Notes: a model not told the origin generated them from the letters alone. Shown: positions 34,483-43,706, numbered from the stretch's first letter. The stretch is 64,000 nucleotides of DNA from Pseudomonas fluorescens NCIMB 11764 (GCF_000293885.2 NZ_CP010945.1:4670001-4734000), one strand, 5' to 3'. Made by a program: numbers and translations.

Positions 34483-34707
34483 GCGGAGCAGATTGCCCTT
34501 AATACGCTATGGACACTGGTGTCTTTAGGCGCTCACCACATTTTCGCCGGCATGGTGATCCTGAAGCTACTCTGGGTTGTGGCCGATGCGATGGTGGTGA
34601 TGGCATCGCAGTTTGACGTGATTACTGTCTTGATCCTGTTTCCTTACCTTGTTTGGCTTTATATCGCAGCGGCGTTGAATCTTTCTACCTTAAGCAATAA
34701 GTGCTGA
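34483..34707 (+). pseudogene. TspO/MBR-family remnant (C-terminal half)
   Basis: After a stop at 34480, the + strand reads EQIALNTLWTLVSLGAHH and later LILFPYLVWLYIAAALNLS, matching the last two to three helices of TspO/MBR tryptophan-rich sensory proteins (ALNxLWSxLFFG..., PYLxWVxFAxxLN). The first two helices are absent. Possibly truncated by the transposase remnant lying just downstream. Confidence 0.65.
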
Positions 34708-34728
34708 TGCTCAATCCCGATAGGCTGG

Positions 34729-34821
34729 CTATTCAATGAAGTGCTGCGTGGTTGCATGGACGCAGGTTTGGTCAAAGGTGAAGGCTTTGCCGTAGACGCC
34801 AGCATCATCAAAGCGGATGCC
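34729..34821 (+). pseudogene. IS1182-type transposase fragment
   Basis: The peptide LFNEVLRGCMDAGLVKGE followed by GFAVDASIIKADA matches the motif around the first catalytic Asp of IS1182/ISPsy6-like transposases (VDASxIxADA). Only about 30 codons remain. Confidence 0.6.
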
Positions 34822-34962
34822 ATGGGTTGTTTATTCATCTGGCGAACCATTAGGTGTTTTAGCCCAGCAATGGCCAGAACCTAAATTGGCCGTGCCCCCC
34901 GCGAGCATCGTGGATCAATATTTCGGAAATATCGAGCCTCGCCTACTGTTCAGATATTGGTG

Positions 34963-35217
34963 TCAGGTAGATCCAGATGGGGTCTTTTCGGATATCAATG
35001 AGGTGTCCGCTGCATCATATGTCGGTTTGTCAGTTGTGATGAGCTTCTCGATACCCCAGTCACCAGGCAGGTGCCAATCCTCGCCGAAAAGTTCGGCCGG
35101 ATGCATCGTACGGTCGGAGCCATTGCCACAGGCTAGGGACTTCGCCGGACAATACCGGTCGCACCCCCAACAGATCCGTTCGGGGTGTTTGGGGTTGATA
35201 GGGAAGTTCTTAGCCAT
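34963..35217 (-). CDS. DUF3079 family protein
   Basis: An 84-residue protein with the typical DUF3079 start KFPINPKHPERICWGCD-like sequence (here MAKNFPINPKHPERICWGCD) and four cysteines in CWGCDRYC and LACGNGS, suggesting metal binding. HPAELFGEDW and DWGIEKL are also conserved. The ATG at 35217 has GGAG upstream. Function unknown. Confidence 0.85.
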   Translation of the reverse strand: MAKNFPINPKHPERICWGCDRYCPAKSLACGNGSDRTMHPAELFGEDWHLPGDWGIEKLITTDKPTYDAADTSLISEKTPSGST

Positions 35218-35374
35218 GCCGATCTCCGGTCTTTGGGAGGCGTTCCTCCAACCTACAGCCCTTACACAAAGTCAGCCTTGATACGCATCAAGAATCGACA
35301 TCGGGCGACTGCGCTCACCTCCTTCGCAATCCCGGGGCTAAGCTAACGCTTTAATAGACTTGGAGACGTCTCTC

Positions 35375-35713
35375 ATGCTCAATAAAAATCCTTTCTCAAG
35401 CGGCCTATCAACTTGGAACGATCAAGATGCCGCAACATCTCTCGATGACAAAACGTTTACCGCTCCGCCCGCCTTGACGAACGCCGAACTGGTTCATCTG
35501 CGTGTCCGAGTGATTGCCCTTGAAAACCTGGTCATCGCCCTGCTGGCCACTGGCTCGGAACATCAGCTCGCCGTTGCTCGGGAGATGGCCACCTACATAT
35601 CCCCCAGACCCGGTTTTACCCAGCATCCGCTGACCATTCACGCAGCCGAACAGATGACCCACACCGTCGAGCGCGCCCAGCGATTTCGCCAGAGTGATGT
35701 GCCATCGGTTTAA
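35375..35713 (+). CDS. Hypothetical protein, 112 aa
   Basis: A 112-residue protein with a polar N-terminus, a central helix (ELVHLRVRVIALENLVIALL) and a C-terminal region with HAAEQMTHTVERAQRFR. No signal peptide. The ATG at 35375 has GGAG nine bases upstream. It looks like a small helical cytoplasmic protein found in other pseudomonads; I do not know its function. Confidence 0.65.
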   Translation: MLNKNPFSSGLSTWNDQDAATSLDDKTFTAPPALTNAELVHLRVRVIALENLVIALLATGSEHQLAVAREMATYISPRPGFTQHPLTIHAAEQMTHTVERAQRFRQSDVPSV

Positions 35714-35724
35714 TTGCTCGAAAC

Positions 35725-35743
35725 TTGATGCCAATCATTATTG
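35725..35743 (+). promoter_or_regulatory. Overlapping ANR-like and Fur-like site upstream of ftrA
   Basis: TTGATGCCAATCAT (35725-35738) matches nine of ten defined bases of TTGAT-N4-ATCAA, and overlaps AATCATTAT, an exact half of the Fur box (about 13 of 19 bases overall). It lies about 65 bp before the ftrA start, consistent with control by iron and low oxygen. Confidence 0.5.
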
Positions 35744-35800
35744 TTCGCAGCAAAGCTTCCTAGACTCGGGCTCCTACTCGTCAATGCCCAGGAAGAAATT

Positions 35801-36331
35801 ATGCGTACCCCCTTGTCGCTTTCGCTTGCCCTGCTCTTGCTCACACCGCTGGCTCACGCCAAGGAATACCCGATCGGTGAGCCACAGTTGTGTCCTGGGC
35901 TGGAAGTCGGGGCGGTGTATTTGCAGCCAATCGAGATGGCACCTGCCGGAATGATGCGGGCCACCGCGGATTCCGATGTGCATCTGGAAGCCGACATTCG
36001 CGCCACGGCGGACAATCGACAGGGCTTTCAGGAAGGCAGTTTCGTGCCTTACCTCAATGTCTCGTTCAATCTGAAAAAACAGGGCAGCGAGAACGAACTC
36101 AAAGGCGATTTCCACGCCATGGTCGCCAATGACGGCCCGCACTATGGCGACAATGTAAAGCTGCTCGGCCCAGGCAAATATCAGCTGACCTTCACCGTCC
36201 TGCCACCCGGCGGTCATGGGTCCCTTGGCCGTCATACCGATAAGGAAACCGGCGTAGCCCCCTGGTTTGAACGCTGCGAATTGCACTACGAGTTCATCTA
36301 CGCCGGCATTGGTAAAAAAGGCGGCTATTGA
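35801..36331 (+). CDS. ftrA: Periplasmic ferrous-iron-binding protein FtrA (P19 type)
   Basis: A 176-residue protein with a signal peptide (about 1-20, LAHA cleavage) and a Tp34/P19 domain. Metal-ligand segments include GAVYLQPIEMAPAGMM, DVHLEADIRA and NDGPHYGDNVKL. It binds iron, and copper, in the periplasm and works with FtrBCD. AGGAAG precedes the ATG at 35801. The gene order ftrA-B-C-D is that of the Bordetella/Brucella ferrous iron transporter. Confidence 0.85.
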   Translation: MRTPLSLSLALLLLTPLAHAKEYPIGEPQLCPGLEVGAVYLQPIEMAPAGMMRATADSDVHLEADIRATADNRQGFQEGSFVPYLNVSFNLKKQGSENELKGDFHAMVANDGPHYGDNVKLLGPGKYQLTFTVLPPGGHGSLGRHTDKETGVAPWFERCELHYEFIYAGIGKKGGY

Positions 36332-36664
36332 ATGAAGCGCCTGGAGATTGCCTGGCTGATGCTTGCCGGAGCAGTGGCGCCGTTCACGGCCTATGCCGAA
36401 TTACCCAGCTATGAACTCAGCCTGCGCGATGGCCACTTCACGCCTGCCCTGTTGGAGGTTCCGGCCGGTCAGCGCTTCAAGATCATCCTGAAAAATATCG
36501 GCCAAGGCCCAGCCGAATTCGAGAGCACGCCATTGCGGGTTGAAAAAGTACTGTCGCCGGGCGTGACAACCTTCGTGGTCATTCACCCGCTCAGGCCCGG
36601 CCACTACCCCTTCTTCGACGAGTTCAATCCACAACTGCCCGAGGGCGGCATCCTCGCGAAATAA
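36332..36664 (+). CDS. ftrB: Cupredoxin-domain protein FtrB
   Basis: A 110-residue periplasmic protein with a signal peptide (about 1-22) and a cupredoxin-like fold (LSLRDGHFTPALLEVPAGQR, then FKIILKNIGQGPAEFES). It probably oxidises Fe2+ to Fe3+ for the FTR1 permease. It starts directly after the ftrA stop. Confidence 0.8.
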   Translation: MKRLEIAWLMLAGAVAPFTAYAELPSYELSLRDGHFTPALLEVPAGQRFKIILKNIGQGPAEFESTPLRVEKVLSPGVTTFVVIHPLRPGHYPFFDEFNPQLPEGGILAK

Positions 36665-36686
36665 CCCGTTCAAACACGGAGTTTTC

Positions 36687-37541
36687 ATGAATCAATCAAT
36701 GTTCATTGTCTGGCGCGAAAGCGTCGAGGCGCTGCTGGTGATCGGCATTCTCCAGGCCTGGGTCAGTCAGCAGCATCAGGGTGATCGACTGGCGAAGTAC
36801 TTGTGGGCAGGCGTCGTGCTGGGGTTGATGCTTTCGGGCCTGCTGGCGGTGTTGATTCTGTTTGCCGGTGAGGCCATGAGCGGTTCAGCCAGTGAATGGT
36901 TCCAGGCTGCACTTGCGCTGGTGGCCAGCCTGCTGATCGTGCAAATGGTCGGCTGGATGCACCGCCACGGGCGCACGCTCAAGCACGATTTGCAACGACA
37001 CGCCGATAGCCACCTGGCTCGGCAAGGTGGCGCGGGTCTGTTACTGCTGGCCCTGCTCGCCGTCAGCCGCGAAGGCAGTGAAACGGTAGTCTTTCTCTAT
37101 GGCTCCGGTGCTCAGTTGCGAGGTCCGCAGCTCGGTTTGTTTGCCGTCGGCGGCGCAATGGGGTTGGTGCTGTCGGCGCTGACCATTGCCCTGCTGCACA
37201 GCAGTCGCCGGTTCATCTCTTGGCAGCGATTCTTTGCCATCAGCGAAGCTGTTTTGCTGGTACTCGGCGCGGCGTTGCTGGTCAGCGGTACCGAGCGAAT
37301 TGGCGGCCAATTACTCGCCATGGATTTACCGGAGGTGATGTACAGCCTCGTTGGTGATGCGCTTTGGGACAGCAGTGCCTTGCTCAGTGACAGCCATGGA
37401 CTGGGTGGTTTTCTTGCCGGTTTTGCCGGTTATCGTGCGACGCCCAGCGGCATGACGTTACTGGTGCTGGCCGGTTATTGGCTGACCGTCGGCGGTTGGC
37501 TACGCCAGCGTGCTGTGGAAAAAGTCCCATGCCTGAGCTGA
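36687..37541 (+). CDS. ftrC: FTR1-family iron permease FtrC
   Basis: A 284-residue permease with seven predicted membrane helices. The two REXXE-type iron motifs are seen as WRESVEALLV near residue 10 and SREGSETVVF near 129. It takes up Fe3+ delivered after FtrB-catalysed oxidation. The next gene starts 13 bp before its stop, showing tight coupling. Confidence 0.9.
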   Translation: MNQSMFIVWRESVEALLVIGILQAWVSQQHQGDRLAKYLWAGVVLGLMLSGLLAVLILFAGEAMSGSASEWFQAALALVASLLIVQMVGWMHRHGRTLKHDLQRHADSHLARQGGAGLLLLALLAVSREGSETVVFLYGSGAQLRGPQLGLFAVGGAMGLVLSALTIALLHSSRRFISWQRFFAISEAVLLVLGAALLVSGTERIGGQLLAMDLPEVMYSLVGDALWDSSALLSDSHGLGGFLAGFAGYRATPSGMTLLVLAGYWLTVGGWLRQRAVEKVPCLS

Positions 37542-38908
37542 GTTGCCGCAATCAATGGCTGCAGCGCCTGGGCGACGGCATGCGTCGTCACGCGCCCGTC
37601 ATCCGTGCCGTGCAGTGGGCCGTTGTTCTGTTCTATGCATTGCTGTTGGTGATCCCGGCGGTGTTGCCGCTGCCGGACAGCCAGGCACGGCTGTTCGATA
37701 ACCTGACCCTGTTCGCGCAGTTTTTGTTCTGGGGCATATGGTGGCCGTTCGTGCTGTTGTCGATCGTGCTGTTCGGACGACTCTGGTGTGGCGTTCTCTG
37801 TCCGGAAGGCTCACTCAGCGAATGGGCCAGCCATTACGGCAAAGGTTTGGGTGTGCCGCGCTGGTTGCGCTGGGGCGGCTGGCCAACCCTGGCGTTCTGC
37901 CTGACAACCCTCTACGGCCAGTTGATCAGCGTCTATGACTACGCCCAGGCGGCGCTGTTGATTCTGGGCGGTTCGACCGTCGCCGCGGTCGTCGTCGGGT
38001 TGCTGTTCGCCCGGGGCAAGCGGGTCTGGTGCCGTTACCTGTGCCCGGTCAGCGGCGTCTTCGCCCTGCTCGCCCGACTGGCGCCCGTGCATTTTCAGGT
38101 CGACGAACAACGCTGGATGGAAAACGCTGCGCCACGCCTGCCGCCGCCCAACTGCGCGCCCTTGCTCGATATCCGTCGTATGCGAGGCGCCAGTGACTGC
38201 CATGCCTGCGGACGTTGCAGCGGACAACGCGGCGCGGTTCAGCTGATCGCGCGCTCCAGCAACCAAGAGATTCTTCATGCGACGGCGCAGACGCTTTCAC
38301 CGTGGGACGCGCGCTTATTGCTGTTCGGCGTTATCGGTCTGGCCATGGGTGCGTTTCAGTGGACGGTCAGCCCATGGTTCGTCGCCCTCAAACAAACCCT
38401 CGCCCAATGGCTGGTCGAGCACGACCAACTCTGGGCCCTTGAGGACAACGCGCCCTGGTGGCTGCTGACCCATTACCCGCAGCTCAACGACAGCTTCAGC
38501 TGGCTCGACGGTTTCAGCATCGTCGCTTACTTGAGTTTGAGTTCGATGGTGTTGGGCACGGCGTTGATGATCCTAATGCGCCTGACGGCTCGACTGGCGC
38601 AAGATCCTGCACTGTATTGGCCCCTGGCGCTGACACTCACGCCCTTGGGTGGTGCGGGATTGTTTCTCGGGCTGTCGGCCACAACGGTGAAATTGCTGCG
38701 CTATGAAGGTCTGCTACTGGAGTGGGTACAACCGGCCAGGGCTTGTCTGTTAATGGCCGCGATGGGGTGGAGCCTGTTGCTGGGTTGGAAACGGCTGGAC
38801 CGCGAAGGCCTTTCCCAGGTTCGTCGCTGCGCTGGCAACACTTGCCTGCTACTCGCCATCGGCTTGGTAGGGTTCGACTGGTGGTTGCAGTTCTGGGGCT
38901 GGTCCTGA
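37529..38908 (+). CDS. ftrD: 4Fe-4S membrane protein FtrD
   Basis: A 459-residue membrane protein with several helices and polyferredoxin-like cysteine motifs: LWCGVLCPEGSLSEW (near 90), WCRYLCPVSG (near 168) and DCHACGRCSG (near 225). It resembles NosR/NapH and is proposed to re-oxidise FtrB by passing electrons to the quinone pool. The start is the ATG at 37529; no strong ribosome-binding site, consistent with coupling to ftrC. Confidence 0.85.
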   Translation: MPELSCRNQWLQRLGDGMRRHAPVIRAVQWAVVLFYALLLVIPAVLPLPDSQARLFDNLTLFAQFLFWGIWWPFVLLSIVLFGRLWCGVLCPEGSLSEWASHYGKGLGVPRWLRWGGWPTLAFCLTTLYGQLISVYDYAQAALLILGGSTVAAVVVGLLFARGKRVWCRYLCPVSGVFALLARLAPVHFQVDEQRWMENAAPRLPPPNCAPLLDIRRMRGASDCHACGRCSGQRGAVQLIARSSNQEILHATAQTLSPWDARLLLFGVIGLAMGAFQWTVSPWFVALKQTLAQWLVEHDQLWALEDNAPWWLLTHYPQLNDSFSWLDGFSIVAYLSLSSMVLGTALMILMRLTARLAQDPALYWPLALTLTPLGGAGLFLGLSATTVKLLRYEGLLLEWVQPARACLLMAAMGWSLLLGWKRLDREGLSQVRRCAGNTCLLLAIGLVGFDWWLQFWGWS

Positions 38909-38941
38909 GCGCCCTCATCCACAACCACCAACCCGAATTAC

Positions 38942-40561
38942 CTAGACTTTAAAACGCGCCACCGTCTGGTGCAGCGCCCCGGCCATCTGCGCCAAATCGT
39001 GACCTGCGGTGTGAGTATGTTGGGCACCCAGCAAGACCTGCTCTGACAAGTTGCGAATCCCCATCAGATTGCGATCCACCTCACGCGCCACCAATGCCTG
39101 CTCCTCCGTAGCGCTGGCAATCATCATGTTGCGCTCGTTGATCTGCGAGATCGACCGGGTGATTTCATCCAATGCATCGCCCGACCGTTGCGCCACTTCC
39201 AGGGTGGCCCGCACCAGGTTGCTGCTGCTTTGCATGGCCGTCACCGCATGCCCGGTATCGAGACGAATGTTGCCGATCATCTGCTCGATTTCCTGGGTGG
39301 ACTCTTGAGTGCGATGCGCCAGGGCGCGTACTTCATCGGCGACCACGGCAAAACCGCGTCCGGCATCGCCGGCACGAGCCGCTTCAATGGCCGCGTTAAG
39401 GGCCAGTAAATTGGTCTGCTCGGCGATGCTGCGAATCACGTCCAGCACCTTGCTGATGTCCTGCACCCGGCCCGCCAGTTGCTCGATGCGCTGTGAGGTG
39501 TCGGTGACCCCATCGGCCAGTGCGCCGATTGAAACCACTGTTTCCTGAACCTGTTCACGCCCGCGTTGCGCGGTTTGCTCGGACTGCCGCGAGGCCTCGG
39601 AGGTGCTGACCGCATTGCGCGCCACTTCATCGACCGCCGCGGTCATCTGGTTCACGGCGGTGGCCGCCTGCTCGATCTCCAGCCCTTGCAATTGCAGGTT
39701 GCTGCTGGTCTGGCTGCTGACCGCACTCAGCTCTTCGGAGGAACTGGCCACCTGGTCCACCGACATCGCGATGTGCCTGACCATGGCATTCAGACTTTGC
39801 TGCATCTGATGCATGTTCATCATCACGCTGCCGCCGGCACTTGAGTTCACGGGTACCTGAATCGTCAGGTCGCCTTGAGCGATCTGATTTAAAAACCGTG
39901 CGGCATCATCCGGCTCGCCGCCCAATGGACGGGTCACACTGCGCGTGACGATCACCGCCGCGGCGATGACAAGCGCCACACAGAACAAAAACAACCCGAG
40001 CATATTGCGCCGGGCATCGCTGTACAGTGCCTGCGCCGACTGCTCCCGGTCGGCGAATATTTTGCCTTGCAGCGCCATCAACTGATCCAGGCTGCCATAA
40101 ACCTCGCGTTCGGCCGGCACGACCTTTTGTTTCAGCTGTGCCATGGCGTCATCGAAAGCCCCTTGCCGGATCAACACCTGCACTTGAGTGAACGCCGCCA
40201 CGTAGGCTTCACGATTCTTCTTCAACGCGGCATAAGCGGTTTTGCCCTCTGGCAAATAGAACAATGGTTCAAGCGTATCGAGTGCCTGGGTAATCCGTTT
40301 CTTGGTAGCGTCGATTGACTGCTGCACCTGCTGATTATCTTTATCGATCAGTAGATCCCGGGTGTTCCTGGCGTTATCACGCACGCCGGTGGCGATGACC
40401 ATGATCGGATCGATCTTCGGCCAGTCCTGCTTGACGATTACTACCGCCTGTTCCTTGAGCGTTGCCAGATCGTGCAACGCGTAAAACGCCATGCCCATCA
40501 GCGCCAACGGCGCGATGGCAAAGCCGATGACGATACGTTGTGCTGTCGTTAATTTGGCCAT
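38942..40561 (-). CDS. Methyl-accepting chemotaxis protein
   Basis: A 539-residue chemoreceptor. First membrane segment about residues 10-30, four-helix-bundle ligand domain (about 35-190), second membrane segment (about 195-215), HAMP and the signalling tip [20 protein letters not shown] near 380. No CheR pentapeptide. The ATG at 40561 has AGGGAG upstream. It converges with ftrD with only a 33-bp gap. Ligand unknown. Confidence 0.9.
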   Translation of the reverse strand: MAKLTTAQRIVIGFAIAPLALMGMAFYALHDLATLKEQAVVIVKQDWPKIDPIMVIATGVRDNARNTRDLLIDKDNQQVQQSIDATKKRITQALDTLEPLFYLPEGKTAYAALKKNREAYVAAFTQVQVLIRQGAFDDAMAQLKQKVVPAEREVYGSLDQLMALQGKIFADREQSAQALYSDARRNMLGLFLFCVALVIAAAVIVTRSVTRPLGGEPDDAARFLNQIAQGDLTIQVPVNSSAGGSVMMNMHQMQQSLNAMVRHIAMSVDQVASSSEELSAVSSQTSSNLQLQGLEIEQAATAVNQMTAAVDEVARNAVSTSEASRQSEQTAQRGREQVQETVVSIGALADGVTDTSQRIEQLAGRVQDISKVLDVIRSIAEQTNLLALNAAIEAARAGDAGRGFAVVADEVRALAHRTQESTQEIEQMIGNIRLDTGHAVTAMQSSSNLVRATLEVAQRSGDALDEITRSISQINERNMMIASATEEQALVAREVDRNLMGIRNLSEQVLLGAQHTHTAGHDLAQMAGALHQTVARFKV

Positions 40562-40654
40562 ATCAAATGCTCCCTGTTTGATACCTGCCGATTGGCAGCG
40601 CATTTGAAAACCTAATGATGGATGTCACCGTTAAACGTTGATTCGCAGCCACGG

Positions 40655-41350
40655 TTACCCCCGTAACACGAAAGCGGGAAACAGCTCGCGCATGGTTTCC
40701 CATAAGTCAGGTAGCAAGGCTTGTGCCGAAACACTCGGCAGCAACGGATCGAACATCCGCTCGGTGCGGACCAACTGCACGGCGAAGCGTTTGACGCCGA
40801 GTTCGCTCAAGCGCTTGGCGAGGATCAGCAGACGCGCCGGTTCAAACAGATGCCAATGCACGGTGGTGCGACATTCGTAGTCGACACCGCTGGCCAGCAG
40901 ATGCTCAAGGCTGCGCCAGTTGGCCGTTCCGCTGCCTTCGACCCGGGTGATCGCCTGGCAATCCTCGGGCAACGCCTTGACATCGAAACCGACCCAATCG
41001 GCCCCGGCCAGTGCCTTGGCGAACGCCGCGGGTTTGATGCCGGCGCTGTGCAAACCGATACGAAATCCCATCGCCCGCACCTCCTCCATGGCGCCGAGCA
41101 AACCGTCCTGCAGGGTCGGCTCACCGCCACTGAACACCACCGCATCGAGCAGGTCCTGACGCCGTTTCAGAAACGCCAGCACCCGCCGCCAATCCACCTC
41201 GTCTGCGCCTCGAGGCGGAATCAACTGCGGGTTATGGCAGTAACGACAACGCCAGGCGCAACCCTGGCAAAACAGCACGCAGGCGAGCTGTCCCGGATAG
41301 TCGATAGTGGTCAGGGGCACCATGCCCCCGACCCGTAGCGTTCGACTCAC
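40655..41350 (-). CDS. nrdG: Anaerobic ribonucleotide reductase activating protein
   Basis: A 231-residue radical SAM enzyme. The cluster motif appears as CQGCAWRCRYC near residues 29-39, preceded by TTIDYPGQLACVLF, typical of NrdG-like activators. It generates the glycyl radical on the class III reductase. The start overlaps the stop of the small glycyl-radical gene by 4 bp. Confidence 0.85.
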   Translation of the reverse strand: MSRTLRVGGMVPLTTIDYPGQLACVLFCQGCAWRCRYCHNPQLIPPRGADEVDWRRVLAFLKRRQDLLDAVVFSGGEPTLQDGLLGAMEEVRAMGFRIGLHSAGIKPAAFAKALAGADWVGFDVKALPEDCQAITRVEGSGTANWRSLEHLLASGVDYECRTTVHWHLFEPARLLILAKRLSELGVKRFAVQLVRTERMFDPLLPSVSAQALLPDLWETMRELFPAFVLRG

Positions 41351-41514
41351 TGGCGCCCGGCCAGTGCCGCGCTTTCAGTGAAGTGCACCCGCTCGCGGTG
41401 CTCCGACTGTTTGCCTGGATTGAACGCCGACACAGGGCGGTGATAGCCCATCACCCGGGTCCAGACTTCGCAGCGTTGACGTTGAGCCTGGGGCAGTGTT
41501 TGCGATGCAGTCAT
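41347..41514 (-). CDS. Separate glycyl-radical domain of class III ribonucleotide reductase
   Basis: A 55-residue protein with the C-terminal glycyl-radical signature of NrdD: VWTRVMGYHRPVSAFNPGKQ followed by a charged tail with ERVHF. In E. coli NrdD the equivalent RRVCGY...FNxGKQxExxxRV is fused to the catalytic chain. Here it is a gene of its own with AAGGAG before ATG 41514, 32 bp after the nrdD stop and in another frame. The glycine of RVMGY should carry the radical installed by NrdG. Pseudomonas genomes commonly annotate it as nrdD. Confidence 0.8.
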   Translation of the reverse strand: MTASQTLPQAQRQRCEVWTRVMGYHRPVSAFNPGKQSEHRERVHFTESAALAGRQ

Positions 41515-41546
41515 GGTGAAGCTCCTTGCGGTTGAGTGGATCGAAA

Positions 41547-43562
41547 TCAATGAACGGTGCCGAGCTTCTGTTCTTGCAGCAGCAAGACCTCGTCGCATTT
41601 GGGGCAGAACTCATGCTCGCCATCGAGGTAGCCGTGCACCGGGCAGATGGAGAACGTCGGGGTCACGGTCAGGTACGGCAGGCGGAAGCGGCCAAGGGCT
41701 TTGCGCACCAGTTGCTTGCACGCCTCGGTCGAGGAAATCCGCTCGGCCATGTACAGATGCAAGACGGTACCGCCGGTGTATTTGCATTGCAGTTCGTCCT
41801 GAAGTTCCAACGCCTCGAAGGGGTCTTCGGTGTAGCCCACGGGCAGTTGGGAGGAGTTGGTGTAATACGGCGCTTGCACGCTGCCGGCCTGGAGAATGCC
41901 GGGGTAACGCTTGAGGTCTTCCTTGGCGAAGCGGTAAGTCGTGCCCTCGGCCGGCGTCGCTTCAAGGTTGTACATGTGGCCGGTTTCTTCCTGGAACCGC
42001 AGCAACGTGGCGCGCACATGATCGAGCATCTTCAAAGCGAACTGGCGGCCCTGCTCGGTGTGCATGCCCTCCTCGTCGCCGGTGAAATTGCGCAGCATTT
42101 CATGCATGCCGTTGAGGCCGATGGTGGAAAAATGGTTGCGCAGGGTTCCGAGGTATCGCTTGGTGTACGGGTACAAACCGGCATCCATGTGGTGCTGAAT
42201 CACCTTGCGCTTGACCTCCAGGCTTTCCATCGCCAGTTCCATCAGAGTGTCCAGACGCTGCAGTAAACCGCTGGTATCACCCTTGAACACATAGCCCAGC
42301 CGAGCGCAGTTGATGGTGACAACGCCGAGCGATCCGGTCTGTTCCGCTGAGCCGAACAAGCCGCCACCACGCTTGAGCAACTCGCGCACATCCAGCTGCA
42401 AACGGCAGCACATCGAGCGCACCTGATTGGGTTGCAGGTCCGAATTGAGGAAGTTCTGGAAATACGGCAGACCGTACCGCGCGGTCATCTCGAACAGACG
42501 ATCGGCGTTTTCACTGTCCCACGGAAAGTCATGGGTGATGTTGTAGGTCGGGATCGGAAAGGTGAACACCCGCCCTTTCGCGTCGCCGGCCTGCATCACT
42601 TCGATGTAAGCGCGGTTGAGCAGCTCCATTTCGGCTTGCAGGTCACCATAGGCAAACGGCATTTCTTCACCGCCGATGACGGGTATCTGCTCACGCAAAT
42701 CCTGGGGGCACACCCAGTCGAAGGTCAGGTTGGTAAATGGCGTCTGCGTGCCCCAGCGTGACGGTACGTTGAGGTTGTAGATGAACTCCTGGATCGCCTG
42801 GCGTACTTCCTGAAAACTCAGTTGATCCTTGCGCACGTAGGGCGCCAGATAGGTGTCGAACGAGCTGAACGCCTGGGCGCCGGCCCATTCGTTTTGCAGG
42901 GTGCCGAGAAAATTCACCATCTGCCCCAAGGCACTGCTCAAGTGCTTTGGCGGACCGGCTTCGACACGCCCCGGCACACCGTTGAGCCCTTCATGCAACA
43001 GGGTGCGCAGCGACCAGCCGGCGCAGTAACCGGCGAGCATGTCGAGGTCGTGCACATGCAAATCCGCCTCACGGTGGGCCTGGCCGATGGCCTCGCTGTA
43101 CACCTCGTCCAGCCAGTAGTTGGCAGTGACCTTGCCCGACACGTTCAACACCAGTCCGCCCAGTGAATACCCCTGATTGGCGTTGGCCTGGACCCGCCAG
43201 TCTTCACGGTCCAGGTATTCGTTCATCGAAGTCGCCACCTCGACCATGGTCCGGCGGTCGCGGCGCAAGCGCCCGTGCTGTTCGCGGTAGACGATGTAGG
43301 CACGCATGGCGAGGAAATATCCGGCGTCCATCAACACCCGTTCAACGCGGTCCTGGATTTGCTCGACATGGAGTCTTGGCAAACCTTCGAGCCTGGCCAA
43401 TACCGCGTTAAGCAAGCCTTCAACCTCAACCTCGGCGTACTCCCCCGTCGCCTTGCCGGCGGCGATCAATGCCTGACGGATTTTGTCGGCATCGAAGGCG
43501 ACCTGACTGCCATCGCGTTTGTGCAAGCGGTTACATCCTACTGCGATCAGCGTACTTTGCAT
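41547..43562 (-). CDS. nrdD: Class III (anaerobic) ribonucleotide reductase, catalytic chain
   Basis: A 671-residue protein. An ATP-cone is at the N-terminus (about 15-100; VAFDADKIRQALIAAG), followed by the ten-stranded barrel with QEFIYNLNVPSRWGTQTPF, and a zinc-ribbon at the C-terminus (CPVHGYLDGEHEFCPKC). The glycyl-radical segment that normally follows the zinc motif is missing and is encoded by the next small gene. Start ATG 43562 has GGAGG upstream. It makes deoxyribonucleotides without oxygen, matching the neighbouring anaerobic respiration genes. An ANR box lies about 90 bp upstream. Confidence 0.95.
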   Translation of the reverse strand: MQSTLIAVGCNRLHKRDGSQVAFDADKIRQALIAAGKATGEYAEVEVEGLLNAVLARLEGLPRLHVEQIQDRVERVLMDAGYFLAMRAYIVYREQHGRLRRDRRTMVEVATSMNEYLDREDWRVQANANQGYSLGGLVLNVSGKVTANYWLDEVYSEAIGQAHREADLHVHDLDMLAGYCAGWSLRTLLHEGLNGVPGRVEAGPPKHLSSALGQMVNFLGTLQNEWAGAQAFSSFDTYLAPYVRKDQLSFQEVRQAIQEFIYNLNVPSRWGTQTPFTNLTFDWVCPQDLREQIPVIGGEEMPFAYGDLQAEMELLNRAYIEVMQAGDAKGRVFTFPIPTYNITHDFPWDSENADRLFEMTARYGLPYFQNFLNSDLQPNQVRSMCCRLQLDVRELLKRGGGLFGSAEQTGSLGVVTINCARLGYVFKGDTSGLLQRLDTLMELAMESLEVKRKVIQHHMDAGLYPYTKRYLGTLRNHFSTIGLNGMHEMLRNFTGDEEGMHTEQGRQFALKMLDHVRATLLRFQEETGHMYNLEATPAEGTTYRFAKEDLKRYPGILQAGSVQAPYYTNSSQLPVGYTEDPFEALELQDELQCKYTGGTVLHLYMAERISSTEACKQLVRKALGRFRLPYLTVTPTFSICPVHGYLDGEHEFCPKCDEVLLLQEQKLGTVH

Positions 43563-43648
43563 TCGGCCTCCAGATACTACATATAGATGTTTATAGACAA
43601 ATAAACACAACATGCAGTGAAGACTACGGACAAAGGGCTGATCTGCAA

Positions 43649-43662
43649 TTGATCGACATCAA
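43649..43662 (-). promoter_or_regulatory. ANR/FNR box upstream of nrdD
   Basis: TTGATCGACATCAA is a perfect TTGAT-N4-ATCAA palindrome, about 87 bp upstream of the nrdD start. Confidence 0.85.
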
Positions 43663-43706
43663 GATTTCCCGGCGAAAAAACGTCCGATGACGGCAGAAGA
43701 AAATCT

